Notes under the pieces: generated by a model
What the model saw: the letters and a program-made list of their open reading frames with translations, nothing else
Databases searched by the model: none
What the model was told of the DNA's origin: nothing
Part shown: piece after piece, positions 1 through 9,186 of the stretch
Position numbering within the stretch: the first letter of the stretch is position 1
How the letters are laid out: each line of letters begins with the position of its first letter
Assembly: GCA_020854035.1 (NCBI GenBank)
Contig: JADZGE010000008.1
Span: 1 to 64,000, forward strand
Reading direction: 5' to 3'
From: Burkholderiales bacterium
Lineage (GTDB): Bacteria; Pseudomonadota; Gammaproteobacteria; Burkholderiales; SG8-41
DNA: 64,000 nt
Translations under genes and position numbers: made by a program

Positions 1-262
1 AAATCCCGGCAGGCTGCCCGAAGCGGGGTTCGCAATTCAAGTCGTTAACACCCCGAAAAGTCATAAAAACCCGTGCTCGCGCTAGAGTTACGATCGATCG
101 GCCTCAAATGTGTCGGACACTACTGGCTCGCCAGAAGTTTCTAATATGGAAAAGTCATCGAGCCCGGTACCGATTGAACTTTCGGATAGCTACCGGGGCC
201 CGCGTCGCTGACGCACAGCCCCCGGCCTCGAGTCCCCAGTCCCCAGTCACGAGACACTCCCC
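1..262. other. Intergenic, left edge
   Basis: No open frame here looks like a gene and I recognise no end of an upstream gene. A short direct repeat (gtccccagtccccagtc, about 233-249) sits just before the amidase start and resembles the other simple-sequence intergenic repeats of this window. No convincing promoter for the amidase is visible. Confidence 0.4.
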
Positions 263-1447
263 ATGAACGACATCGTCGCGAACGACAAGCTCGGCGCCTT
301 CTGCCGCCATACTCACGTCGAATCAATGGGCGCGGCATCCGGCCCGCTCGCGGGCCTCACCTTCGCCGCGAAGGACATCTATGACGTTGCCGGCGCGAAG
401 ACGGGTTTCGGCAACCCGGACTGGCTCGCTACGCACGAGCCGGCCGCGCGCACCGCGCCGTCGGTGCAGATGCTCCTCGACGCCGGCGCGCATCTCGTCG
501 GCAAGGCGCATACCGAGGAGATGGCGTGGAGCTTGACCGGCGAGAATTTTCACTACGGCACGCCGGTCAACGTGAACGCGCCGGGACGCGTGCCCGGCGG
601 CTCCTCCAGCGGGTCCGCGGCCGCCGTCGCGGGCGGCCTCGTGGATTTCGCTCTCGGCAGCGACACCGGGGGCTCGGTGCGCCTGCCGGCGAGCTATTGC
701 GGCATTCTCGGCATCCGCCCGACCCACGGGCGCATCCCGCTCGACGGCGTCGCGCCGCTTGCGCCGAGTTTCGACACGTGCGGCTGGTTCGCGCGCGATG
801 CGGATGTGTTCGAGCGCGTCGGACGCGTGCTGCTGCGAGACGACGCGCCCGCGCGCTCCCCGCGCCGGCTCCTCGTCGCTCGCGACGCCTTCGCGTTCGC
901 CGACCCCGGCGCGGCGGAAGCCCTCGAACCCGGGCTCGACAAGGTGAGCGCGCTCGCCGGCGCGCGGGAAGCGGTGACGGCCGGCGGCGAGCCGCTCGCG
1001 GCGTGGCTGGAATGTTTCCGGTCCATGCAGGGCGCCGAAGCGTGGGCGGCGCACGGGGAGTGGGTGACGCGCGTGAAACCGCGGTTCGGCCCGGCGATCC
1101 AGGGACGCTTCGAGTGGGCGCGCGATATTCCCCCCGGCGACGTCGCCCGCGCGCGCGCGCGCCGCGAGGAGATCGCGCGGCGCATGGACGAGATGCTGCG
1201 CGATGATGCCGTCCTTGCGGTTCCGAGCGCGCCGGGCATTGCCGTGCCGTGCCGTTCCGCGCCGCAGCTCGTCGAGCATGCCCGCAACCACGCGCTGCCG
1301 ATACTTTGCATTGCGGGTCTCGCCCGGCTGCCGCAGGTCTCGCTCCCCCTCGCGACGCTCGAGGGCTGCCCGCTGGGCCTTTCCCTCATCGCCGCGCGCG
1401 GCAACGACACCATGCTCCTCGCGCTCGCGAGCAGAGCCGCCCGCTGA
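263..1447 (+). CDS. Amidase signature family hydrolase
   Basis: Hydrolyses a carboxamide to acid and ammonia, probably in the cytoplasm; the substrate is unknown. The Ser-cisSer-Lys triad is visible: Lys37 in FAAKDIYD, Ser114 in PGGSSSGS and Ser138 in GSDTGGSVRLP. The 24-residue gap between the two serines equals that in fatty acid amide hydrolase. At 394 residues it is compact, and the N-terminus (PLAGLTFAAKDIYDVAG) resembles the indoleacetamide hydrolase/AMI1 and AtzE branch. An MmgE/PrpD gene follows 82 bases downstream on the same strand, and a Bug receptor and lyase converge from the right, so I infer catabolism of an imported amide. The start is the ATG at 263; the ribosome site is weak. 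The family is sure, the substrate is not. Confidence 0.93.
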   Translation: MNDIVANDKLGAFCRHTHVESMGAASGPLAGLTFAAKDIYDVAGAKTGFGNPDWLATHEPAARTAPSVQMLLDAGAHLVGKAHTEEMAWSLTGENFHYGTPVNVNAPGRVPGGSSSGSAAAVAGGLVDFALGSDTGGSVRLPASYCGILGIRPTHGRIPLDGVAPLAPSFDTCGWFARDADVFERVGRVLLRDDAPARSPRRLLVARDAFAFADPGAAEALEPGLDKVSALAGAREAVTAGGEPLAAWLECFRSMQGAEAWAAHGEWVTRVKPRFGPAIQGRFEWARDIPPGDVARARARREEIARRMDEMLRDDAVLAVPSAPGIAVPCRSAPQLVEHARNHALPILCIAGLARLPQVSLPLATLEGCPLGLSLIAARGNDTMLLALASRAAR

Positions 1448-1529
1448 CTGCTGACGCTTCGACGAGCGCGTCCCGGGCAGGGCTTGCGGCCACTTTCCGA
1501 TACGAACTTCCACACCGGCAGGAGCGGAG

Positions 1530-2927
1530 ATGAACACGAAAACCGATTCCGCGGCGGCGCGCGCGGCCTCGCGCGACGGGAACGCGGCGGGCACGCCCGA
1601 AGCGACGCGGGTCCTCGGCCGGTTTGTTGCCGGGCTGCGCCATGACGATCTTCCCGTCGAGGTCCGCGAGCGCGCCCGGCTCGCGATTCTCGACTGGTCG
1701 GGCGCCGCCCTCGCCGGCCTTGACTCGGATTCGGCGCGCAAACTCGGGGGGTTGGTCGACGAGCTCGGCGGGCCCGCGGAGGCGACCGTCGTGGGCCGGC
1801 GCGCGCGCGTGCCGGCGCTTCACGCGGCGCTTCTGAACGGGGTGCAGGCGGCCGTTTACGAAGTCGACGACGTGCACCTCGACTGCCGGGTGCATCCGGG
1901 TCTCGCGGTCGTGTCGGCGGCCTTCGCGCTCGCCGAGCGTGAAGGCGCGAGCGGTCGCCGCCTGATCGAAGCGGTCGTGGCGGGATACGAAGTGCTCGTG
2001 CGGCTCACGATCGCGCTCGGCGTGCCGCACAACGACTGGTGGCATTCGACCGGGACGGCCGGAGCGGTGGGCGCCGCCGCCGCCGCGGCGAGATTGCTCG
2101 GGCTCTCCTCGGAGCAGGCGGCCGGGGCGCTGGGGCTCGGCGCGACGCAGGGCGCGGGATTGATCGACGGCACCGAGGGGAAGGCGCTCGCGGCGAAGCA
2201 TTTCCATGGCGGAAAAGCGGCGCAGAACGGGATCTGGGCGGCGCTGCTCGCGCGCCGCGACTATCTCGGGAGCCGGACCGCCCTCGAAGGCGAATGGGGG
2301 TTCCTGCGCGCGTTCGCCAGGGGCGGCGAGGCGGAGCGCCTCGCGCTCACCGGCCGCCTGGGCGACGAGTGGTACATCCTGCGAACGATCGCCAAGCCCT
2401 TCGCCTGCTGCCTGAGCTCCCACGCGGGCATACACGCGCTCCTCGGGCTGGTCCGCGAGCACGAGCTTGCGCCCGGCGAGGTCGAATCGGTCGAGGCATA
2501 CACCAATCCCGGTTCGTATTACATGATCAGGAACCCGGATCCGCGCGACGAGCTGCAGGCGAAGTTCAGCCTCCCGTTCTGTCTCGCCACCGCCATCGTC
2601 AACCGCGACGTGAGCTACCGTGCCTTCAACGAGAAGAACCTCTTCGATCCGGACGTGCGCCGCCTGATGGCGCGCGTGAACCTGGAGACGCGCCGGGAAA
2701 TCGGCCGGATCGAGACCCTGGTGCGGGTGCGCACACGGGACGGCCGAACGTTCGAGCGCATGGGAGAGCGCAGGAGTCTCGATGCCGGCGCCGTGCTGGA
2801 AAAGTTCCGCGGGCTCGCGCAGGGGGTCGTCGGTCCGGAGCGTGCCGGGGGCATCCTGCGCGCGGTCACCGCGCTCGATTCGGCGGACGATGTCCGCGCG
2901 GTCGGCGCGCTGCTCGCCGCCGACTAG
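1530..2927 (+). CDS. MmgE/PrpD family protein
   Basis: A 465-residue MmgE/PrpD protein; the family includes 2-methylcitrate dehydratase, cis-aconitate decarboxylase and many uncharacterised enzymes acting on carboxylic acids. Typical features are the opening RFVAGLRHDDLPVEVRERAR, the block EVDDVHLDCRVHPG, the segment GVPHNDWWHSTGTAG and the C-terminal lid domain after about residue 270. The length is normal. The start is an ATG after ggagcggag. It probably shares a transcript with the amidase and ends three bases before the stop of the convergent lyase gene. Members found next to Bug receptors commonly belong to catabolic clusters, so I infer a dehydratase or isomerase role; the real substrate cannot be read from the sequence. 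Confidence 0.93.
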   Translation: MNTKTDSAAARAASRDGNAAGTPEATRVLGRFVAGLRHDDLPVEVRERARLAILDWSGAALAGLDSDSARKLGGLVDELGGPAEATVVGRRARVPALHAALLNGVQAAVYEVDDVHLDCRVHPGLAVVSAAFALAEREGASGRRLIEAVVAGYEVLVRLTIALGVPHNDWWHSTGTAGAVGAAAAAARLLGLSSEQAAGALGLGATQGAGLIDGTEGKALAAKHFHGGKAAQNGIWAALLARRDYLGSRTALEGEWGFLRAFARGGEAERLALTGRLGDEWYILRTIAKPFACCLSSHAGIHALLGLVREHELAPGEVESVEAYTNPGSYYMIRNPDPRDELQAKFSLPFCLATAIVNRDVSYRAFNEKNLFDPDVRRLMARVNLETRREIGRIETLVRVRTRDGRTFERMGERRSLDAGAVLEKFRGLAQGVVGPERAGGILRAVTALDSADDVRAVGALLAAD

Positions 2928-2930
2928 CGG

Positions 2931-4451
2931 TCAGCCGCCTCTCGCGATCACGGCGTCCACCGCTTCTTCGAGCGCACGCGAGGCGCGCTGCAGCCGGGCG
3001 TCGATATCCGCGACCGTTTTCTCGTCGGCGACGAGCGCTTCGCCAAAAACCCGCGCCTGACGCAGCGATTCCGCCTTTGCCGGGCCGCCCCGGACCGTGC
3101 GGCTCGCGATGAAGCGCTCCGGATCGAGGGCGGCCCGGATCGCGGCCTGGTCGAGGCCCGCGGGCTGCTCGTGGTAGGCCATCGCCGCCTCGTCGAGCAG
3201 CTCGGGGGTCGCATCGGCCGGCCCGAGGCCGCGCTCTTCGCAAAGCCTCACCAGTATGCCGACGATCTGGTGTGCGGAGCGCCACGCGAGCTTGCGCTCG
3301 GAAACCAGGGCGCCGGCGAGGTCCGTCGCGCTCGCCCAGTGGCGCCACGCCATCTCGTGCATGCGCGCCTTGTTGATGGTCAGCCCGGGAAGGAAATCGC
3401 AGAACCAGCGCAGGTCGCGAGCGGCGCTGTCGGAAACCTTCCAGAGCATCTCGAGGGCACAGTAGCGCTCGGTGATCGGGAGCCCCGTGGTTCCCTTCAG
3501 CGCGTGATAGGAAGTCACGAAGCAGCCGAGCGCCTCGGCGGATGCGCCCTTCACCTCCGCCGGACCGATGACGTTCTTCTTCTGCATCATGATCGAGGAC
3601 GTGTTGCAGTAACGGTCCGGCACGCCGACGAAGTCGTACTCGGGCGTGCTCCACAATATGAGATCGTCGGCCCATTTGGCGAGCGAGTGGTAGAGCACCG
3701 CGACGACGGCGGGTGTCTCCAGGCTGTCGTCGGCGTTGAGTTCGAGGATCGCATCGGCGCAGTTTTCGTGGACCGCGTCGAAGCCGAGCAGCTCCCCGGT
3801 GCGCTCGCGGTTCACCAGGAAGTTCGAGCCCACCATGATCGCCGCCCCCGCGGCGCTCGTGTTTACCCGCTGGTAGGCGCCGTGGAGGCGGGCGAAATCA
3901 CGCGCCAGCGTCGCCACCCAAGAGAGCCACAGGTGACCGAGGGTCATCGGCTGGGCGTGCTGGCCGAAACTGTAGCCGGGAAGAATCGTGCCGGTATGCT
4001 CGCGCGCGAGATCGATCAGCACGCGCCGCAGGCGGTTTACCTCGCGCATCACCTTCAGCAGGCGTTCGCGCTGGAGCACGTTGATCGCGACCGAGCTGAG
4101 GTCGCCCGAGCTGCGCGCAAGGTGAAACTGCCCCCCGATCTCCTCGCCCAGCAGCCGGATCACGTAATGCTCGCCGGAATGCAGGCCACCGCCGACCTGG
4201 GCGCGCACCCGGGTCACGCCTTCGCCCTCCATCTTGCGCAGCGCGCGCAGGACGGCCGCGCCCGCCGCGGGATCGAGGAGGTTCTCCTCGACCAGCATCA
4301 CGGTGTGCGCCTTGTCGAAGGCATGCACCGCCGGCAGCATCTCGTGCGTGTGCGCCCCGTAGAGCTCTTTGAGCTCCGGCAGCATCTCCTCCCGCAGCCG
4401 TATGCCCGCGTTCCGGTAGCCGCGATACCCGGATGACTCCTGCTTCAGCAT
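2931..4451 (-). CDS. Argininosuccinate-lyase-like enzyme, divergent active site
   Basis: A 506-residue member of the aspartase/fumarase superfamily, most like argininosuccinate lyase, with the helical core and the fumarase signature at about 285-299 (SSIMMQKKN, catalytic-loop serine kept). Three motifs depart from true ArgH: the RSRND block reads RSSGD near 113, THLQ reads SFGQ at 161-164 (general-base histidine lost), and SSxMPxK has Met instead of Pro at 289. It is therefore unlikely to be the arginine-biosynthesis enzyme. It more likely cleaves a C-N bond in an imported compound, as EDDS-type lyases do; that is inference. It starts at an ATG behind agggga and lies eight bases after the Bug receptor gene, so the two form one operon. 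Confidence 0.85.
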   Translation of the reverse strand: MLKQESSGYRGYRNAGIRLREEMLPELKELYGAHTHEMLPAVHAFDKAHTVMLVEENLLDPAAGAAVLRALRKMEGEGVTRVRAQVGGGLHSGEHYVIRLLGEEIGGQFHLARSSGDLSSVAINVLQRERLLKVMREVNRLRRVLIDLAREHTGTILPGYSFGQHAQPMTLGHLWLSWVATLARDFARLHGAYQRVNTSAAGAAIMVGSNFLVNRERTGELLGFDAVHENCADAILELNADDSLETPAVVAVLYHSLAKWADDLILWSTPEYDFVGVPDRYCNTSSIMMQKKNVIGPAEVKGASAEALGCFVTSYHALKGTTGLPITERYCALEMLWKVSDSAARDLRWFCDFLPGLTINKARMHEMAWRHWASATDLAGALVSERKLAWRSAHQIVGILVRLCEERGLGPADATPELLDEAAMAYHEQPAGLDQAAIRAALDPERFIASRTVRGGPAKAESLRQARVFGEALVADEKTVADIDARLQRASRALEEAVDAVIARGG

Positions 4452-4459
4452 GTTGTCCC

Positions 4460-5437
4460 CTACTGTGCCCTGATTCCGGCCTGCTTCGCCACTTCGGCGT
4501 ACTTCTTCACTTCGCGGGGCAGGAACCGCGAAAACTCATCCATGCTCCCGCCGAGCGGCTCGGCGCCGCGCGCCGCCATGGCGCCGCGTATCGACGGGTC
4601 CTTGAGCGCCGCGTTGAAATCACGATTCAGCCTGGCGAGAACCGGCTGCGGGACGCCCGCGGGCGCGAGCAGCCCGTACCACGCCTGGAACTCATAGCTG
4701 GCGAGCCCGCCTTCGGCGATCGTCGGAACATCCGGCATCTGCGGCATGCGCTTCGGACTGGTGATCGCGATCGCTTTCAGCCGGCCGGCCTTTACCAGGC
4801 TGATGCACGACGGCATGGGGCTGAACATGAACTGGGATTCACCGCCCAGGACCGCGACGAGCGCCGGGCCCCCGCCCCTGTATTGCACCGTTTTCCAGTC
4901 GATCCCGCCGACGCTGCGAAACAGCTCCCCCGCCCAGTGCGAGGACGCACCCACGCCGCCGGCGGCGAAATTAAGTTGCCCGGGCGTCGTGCGCGCGAGC
5001 GCGATCAATTCCTTCACCGAATTCGCGTTGAGCCCGGGGTTGAGCACGACAACGAGCGGCACGTCCGCGATCAACGTGATGGGCGCGAAGTCGCGCAAGG
5101 TATCGTACGGAAGCTTCCGGTAAAGGGTGGGGTTGGCGGCGTGTCCCATCGCGCTCATGAGCAGCGTATAGCCGTCGGGGGCCGCCTTCGCGACGATATC
5201 CGTGCCGATCACGCCGCCGGCGCCGGAACGGTTGTCGACGACGGCCTGCTGACCCCAGCTCTGCGTCAGCCTGTCGGCGAGCAGGCGGGCGAGAAAATCC
5301 GCGGTGCCGCCCGCCGGGAAAGGCGCCACGACGCGAACCGGCCTGGCGGGGTATTGCTGCGCCGGGTGTACAGGGCCCGCATCGAGAAAGCACAAAGGGG
5401 CGACGACGAGCGCCGCAAAGGTATGCTTGATGCGCAT
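4460..5437 (-). CDS. Bug-family periplasmic solute-binding receptor (TctC-like)
   Basis: Periplasmic receptor of the tripartite tricarboxylate transporter (Bug) family, which binds small carboxylates, amides or aromatic acids. The evidence is the Sec signal peptide (about 1-26), the entry motif YPARPVRVVAPFPAGG, then RSGAGGVIGTD, the APDGYTLL-type strand and the C-terminal helix with FLPREVKKY. The usual length is about 325 residues. I take the ATG at 5437, behind ggagatc, rather than the TTG two codons upstream. No TctA/TctB membrane genes are present; orphan Bug receptors are common in Betaproteobacteria. The lyase gene follows immediately, so the ligand is probably its substrate or a precursor. 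Confidence 0.95.
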   Translation of the reverse strand: MRIKHTFAALVVAPLCFLDAGPVHPAQQYPARPVRVVAPFPAGGTADFLARLLADRLTQSWGQQAVVDNRSGAGGVIGTDIVAKAAPDGYTLLMSAMGHAANPTLYRKLPYDTLRDFAPITLIADVPLVVVLNPGLNANSVKELIALARTTPGQLNFAAGGVGASSHWAGELFRSVGGIDWKTVQYRGGGPALVAVLGGESQFMFSPMPSCISLVKAGRLKAIAITSPKRMPQMPDVPTIAEGGLASYEFQAWYGLLAPAGVPQPVLARLNRDFNAALKDPSIRGAMAARGAEPLGGSMDEFSRFLPREVKKYAEVAKQAGIRAQ

Positions 5438-5869
5438 ATCCAAGATCTCCTCGGTCGTTGCCCCATGCTATCCGCGTCACCGGCGGTTGCGGCGGCGCGT
5501 CGGGCGGCGAGGGGCGCCCGAGCGGGTTGCGGCGGCGGGCGATCCGGGTCGTGGAGGCATACGACCTGCGCACCGGCGCCGGCTCCCTCCCGCCGGACAT
5601 GACGTTTCCGCGCCACGGGCGCGCGGCCGCCAGCATCGATGGAATCTTACACCCCGTGGGCGGGGACGCGGCCGCCGGGCGGGCCGGGCACCGGCATCGG
5701 CGCCGATGCGCACGGGGTGCTCGACAGCGAGGGCAAGCAGCGCGCGCCGCGGCGTTGCAGGGCGCTCGCTGCTCCGCTAAGCTCTTTTGCGCGCGTCGCG
5801 AGCCGCCATGGCGGCGCCGGCGCGCGCGGCGGGAGACGGGCCGGTTCCACGAACAATGAGGAGAGAATC
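5438..5869. other. Intergenic, no gene seen
   Basis: About 430 bases of high GC between the divergently transcribed Bug receptor and lipoprotein genes. The open frames here have arginine/proline-rich translations typical of noncoding high-GC sequence, with no ribosome site. Promoters for both flanking genes should lie here, but I could not identify convincing -35/-10 pairs. Confidence 0.4.
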
Positions 5870-6919
5870 ATGAGCAGCACGAGAGGCAGTAGCGCGGGGA
5901 GAACGCTGGCCGGTGTCGCAATAGTGCTGGGAAGCGCGGTGCTCGCGAGTTGTCAGACGACGGGATCTTCGCCGCAGCTCGACGCGGCGGACCCGACGCC
6001 GCCCGGGCGCATCGTCACGCAAGGGGAGACCAGGAAGCTCATCGCGCAGAACCTCACGACCTGCGCTCATCCCAATCCCAAGATGAACCTGCGCGTGGCC
6101 GCGGTGGGCGAGGTGACTGCAACCGACGGCACGGTAATCGTCACGCCGGCCGAGACCGCCCTGCAAAAGGGGCTTGGTCCGAGGAGCCACGACATGTACA
6201 ACGAGTGCGACCGGATCACGCCGAGGAACACGGCCGAAGTCTCGACCGCCGGCGCCCCCGTGATCGAGATCGACCCTGATGGCGAGGTGATCACCGGCTA
6301 CATCGTGGCGGACAACTACTACGAGATGTACGTCAACGGCAGGCTGGTGTCCGTGGACAGCACGCCGTTCACTCCGTTCAATTCCGCGATCGTCAAGTTC
6401 AGGGTAAAGCGTCCCTACACCGTGGCGATCATGGGCGTGGACTGGGAAGAGCACATGGGCCTCGGCATGGAGCTTTTCCCCGTTTCCGGTCCCAAGCAGA
6501 ATCCGTGGCATCCGGGCGACGGCGGCCTCATCGTCAAGCTGAGCGACGGCACCGTCACCGACAGCAGCTGGAAGGCGCAGTCCTTCTACATCGCGCCGCT
6601 CAACGACCCGAAGGAGGTCGTGGAGCGCGGCCATTTGCACGACACGACGCATCTCGGGCGCGTGCACCCGGTCGCGAAGAAGCCGAATTGCCAGGGCAAG
6701 TGCTACGCCGTGCGGTATCCGATCCCGGCCAACTGGCAGTCGCCCCGATTCAACGACAGCTACTGGCCGCGCGCCTACGAGTACACGGATACCGACATCG
6801 GCGTCAGGAACCTGCCGGCCTACACGCGTTACCCGGAGCTCTTCGAAGGCGCACGCTGGATCTGGAGCGTGAACCTGGTGTTCGACAACCTCGTGATCAT
6901 GAGGAAGACCGTCCGCTAG
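5870..6919 (+). CDS. Putative lipoprotein with jelly-roll-like region
   Basis: A 349-residue exported lipoprotein of unknown function. The start is the ATG behind gaggagagaatc. The signal peptide ends in a lipobox (LASC, Cys28 or so) followed by QTTGSSPQ, so membrane anchoring is likely. The middle holds a segment with DNYYEMYVNGR, the pattern of galactose-binding or carbohydrate-binding jelly rolls, and the end has WSVNLVFDNLVIMRK, also seen in secreted sugar-binding-type proteins. Two cysteines near 265 (NCQGKCYA) may form a disulfide. It stands alone and is followed by a strong intrinsic terminator. A surface or periplasmic ligand-binding role is inference. Confidence 0.8.
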   Translation: MSSTRGSSAGRTLAGVAIVLGSAVLASCQTTGSSPQLDAADPTPPGRIVTQGETRKLIAQNLTTCAHPNPKMNLRVAAVGEVTATDGTVIVTPAETALQKGLGPRSHDMYNECDRITPRNTAEVSTAGAPVIEIDPDGEVITGYIVADNYYEMYVNGRLVSVDSTPFTPFNSAIVKFRVKRPYTVAIMGVDWEEHMGLGMELFPVSGPKQNPWHPGDGGLIVKLSDGTVTDSSWKAQSFYIAPLNDPKEVVERGHLHDTTHLGRVHPVAKKPNCQGKCYAVRYPIPANWQSPRFNDSYWPRAYEYTDTDIGVRNLPAYTRYPELFEGARWIWSVNLVFDNLVIMRKTVR

Positions 6920-6998
6920 GAAATCCCGGGGAGAGCCCCCGGCGAACTCCTGGCCGGGGAATGTCGGGCCGAAGTCCGATGAACTCCCCTTGTAATGC

Positions 6999-7029
6999 GG
7001 GCGCAGCCATCGGGCTGCGCCCGTTTTTT
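6999..7029 (+). terminator. Rho-independent terminator of the lipoprotein gene
   Basis: Perfect 10-bp stem, gggcgcagcc at 6999-7008 and ggctgcgccc at 7013-7022, loop atcg, followed by gtttttt. It lies 80 bases after the lipoprotein stop and only 33 bases before the RNB start. Confidence 0.93.
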
Positions 7030-7061
7030 CTGGCCGCGGCGCGTGCCCGCCGGCTTTCGAA

Positions 7062-8930
7062 ATGAACGTCTTCTACGAGGAAGAGGGCGACTTCAAGGTC
7101 GGCGCCGTGCTCTCCGAGGGGGTCGCGTCGCTCCAGGTGGAAGCCCCGCACGGCAAGCGCTCCAAGGTCAAGGCCGGCAACGTCCTCGTCCGTTTCGAGG
7201 GCGGCGGGCTCGCCGATTTCCTGGCCGAGGCGGGCCGGCTCGCCGCCGGGATCGATCTCGACTTCCTGTGGGAGTGCTGCGGCGCGGACGAATTCGCGTT
7301 CGACGCCCTCGCGCGCGACTACTTCGGGCGGGCGCCCACGGCGGCGGAGTCCGCTGCGCTGCTCGTGAAGCTCCACGGCGCCCCGATGTACTTCTACAAG
7401 CGGGGCAAGGGCCGCTATCGCGCCGCGCCCGCCGAGGCGCTCAGGGCGGCGCTCGCCTCGGTCGAGCGCAAGCGCCGCGAGGCGCGGCAGCAGGCCGAGT
7501 ACGTCGGGGAGCTCTCGGCGGGGAAGCTGCCGGAGGATTTCCGGCCGCTCCTCGACGAGCTTCTCTACCGCCCGGAGAAGACGAGCGTGCAGTGGAAGGC
7601 GCTCGATGCGGCGTGCACGAGCCTCAAGGTAACGCCCGCACGCCTGATGGAGCGCTGCGGCGCGCTCGCTTCGGCGCAGGACTACCACCTGCGCCGCTTC
7701 CTGTTCGAGCATTTTCCGCGCGGGACCGCCTTCGGCGTAGTGGAGCCGCCGCGCGTGCCGCAGGAGCTTGCGCTCGCGGAGGTCGAGGCGTTCAGCATCG
7801 ACGACGTCACGACGACGGAGATCGACGACGCGTTCTCGGTGACGCGCCTCGCGGGCGGCAACGTGCGGGTCGGCATCCACATCGCCGCGCCGGCGCTCGC
7901 GATCGCCCCGGGCTCGCAGGCCGACTCTGTGGCGCGCGAGCGCCTGTCCACCGTGTACTATCCGGGCGGCAAGATCACGATGCTGCCGGAAGCGACGATC
8001 GCGGCGTTCACCCTCGTCGAGGGGCGGCCGGTGCCGGCCCTGTCGCTCTACCTCGAAATCTCGCCCGGGCTCGACCTGGTCTCCTCGGCGACGCGCGTGG
8101 AACGCGTGCCCGTCGCTGCGAATCTCCGCCACGACGCGCTGGAGGTGGTGTGCGGCAGGGCCGCCTTCGAGGCGGGCGCGGTCGAGCACCGCTACGGCGC
8201 CGAGCTGATGCAGCTCTGGCGCCTCGCGGGCCGCTTCGCGGCGGCGCGCGGCCGGGAAGCGGAGGAGCGGGAGGCACGGCCCGAGTACAGCTTCCACGTC
8301 GAGGGCGACCGGGTGCGGATCGTCCGCCGCCAGCGCGGCGCGCCGATCGACCGGCTCGTCTCCGAGCTGATGATCCACGTGAACTCGACCTGGGGCCGCG
8401 AACTCGCCGCGCGCGGGGCGTTCGCCATCTACCGCGTGCAGAACGGCGGCAAGGTGCGCATGAGCACGGTGCCCGCCGGGCACCAGGGCCTCGGCGTGGA
8501 GGGTTATGCGTGGGCGAGTTCGCCGCTGCGCCGCTACGTCGATCTCGTCAACCAGCGGCAGGTCATTGCCGTTGCGAGCGGCGTAACCCCACCCCATGCC
8601 CCCGGCGACGCGGCCGTGCTCGCCGCCATGCGCGATTTCGAGGAAGCGCACGAGGCCTACGGCCAGTTCCAGCGCAACATGGAGCGCTACTTCTGCCTGC
8701 GCTGGCTCGCGCAGGAGGGCGTCGAGACCGCGCCCGCGACGGTAATGCGGGAGAGTCTCGTGCGCCTCGATGACATTCCGCTCGTCCTGCGCGTGCCCTC
8801 CCTCCCGGCGCTCGAGCCGGGCGTCGCGGTCAGAATCGCGATTTCGCGCGTCGACCTTATCGATCTCACGGCGCACGGCGAGTTTGCCGGCGTCAGGAAC
8901 CAGGCGGAAGCGGCGCCGGCGGGATCCTGA
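7062..8930 (+). CDS. RNB-domain exoribonuclease (RNase II/R family)
   Basis: A 622-residue 3'-to-5' exoribonuclease of the RNB superfamily, cytoplasmic. The metal-site block is SIDDVTTTEIDDAFS at 245-259: D247, D255 and D256 match RNase II Asp201, Asp209 and Asp210, while the Asp207 position is Glu253. The C-terminal part carries the usual RNA-channel motifs, including the helix around SPLRRYVDLVNQRQ. The N-terminal 200 residues are not an obvious cold-shock domain, and the protein is shorter than RNase R (about 800), so I assign no symbol. The start is the ATG at 7062 with a poor ribosome site. It is preceded by a terminator and followed by an intergenic repeat, so it is probably monocistronic. 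Confidence 0.92.
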   Translation: MNVFYEEEGDFKVGAVLSEGVASLQVEAPHGKRSKVKAGNVLVRFEGGGLADFLAEAGRLAAGIDLDFLWECCGADEFAFDALARDYFGRAPTAAESAALLVKLHGAPMYFYKRGKGRYRAAPAEALRAALASVERKRREARQQAEYVGELSAGKLPEDFRPLLDELLYRPEKTSVQWKALDAACTSLKVTPARLMERCGALASAQDYHLRRFLFEHFPRGTAFGVVEPPRVPQELALAEVEAFSIDDVTTTEIDDAFSVTRLAGGNVRVGIHIAAPALAIAPGSQADSVARERLSTVYYPGGKITMLPEATIAAFTLVEGRPVPALSLYLEISPGLDLVSSATRVERVPVAANLRHDALEVVCGRAAFEAGAVEHRYGAELMQLWRLAGRFAAARGREAEEREARPEYSFHVEGDRVRIVRRQRGAPIDRLVSELMIHVNSTWGRELAARGAFAIYRVQNGGKVRMSTVPAGHQGLGVEGYAWASSPLRRYVDLVNQRQVIAVASGVTPPHAPGDAAVLAAMRDFEEAHEAYGQFQRNMERYFCLRWLAQEGVETAPATVMRESLVRLDDIPLVLRVPSLPALEPGVAVRIAISRVDLIDLTAHGEFAGVRNQAEAAPAGS

Positions 8931-8944
8931 ATCGACGGTGGCCC

Positions 8945-9108
8945 TCACGGAAAGCACGCAGGGCACGCAAAGGAAGTGCGACAGAAGGGCAATCATGAAT
9001 TGAAGAGGAAGCAACAGCGGCAACGAAGGCCGGGCAGGCCTCCGTTTCCCCTGTTCCCTCCTGTTCGAATGGCGTCTTTGCGGCCCTGGCGGTCTTCGCG
9101 GTCATGGC
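8945..9108. repeat. Imperfect palindromic intergenic element, family 1 (divergent copy)
   Basis: The left arm (cacgcagggcacgcaaagg, about 8960) and the right arm near 9070-9095 (tttgcggccctggcgg) are roughly reverse complements sharing a CAGGGC-CGCAAAG core. It resembles the elements at 16134, 23026, 24715, 33348, 43677 and 60132 but with CGCAAAG in place of CGCGGAG. It fills most of the gap between the RNB and TonB-like genes. Confidence 0.5.
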
Positions 9109-9186
9109 GTGATATCACTTTAAGAGATCGACGCAACCAGCCGTTGTAAAACACTTTTCTATGCAGAGCCAGGGGGCTCCGCTACA

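Noticed and set aside
5458-5859. Open frames in the Bug-lipoprotein gap
   Set aside because: No ribosome site, no start in the right place, composition of noncoding GC-rich DNA.
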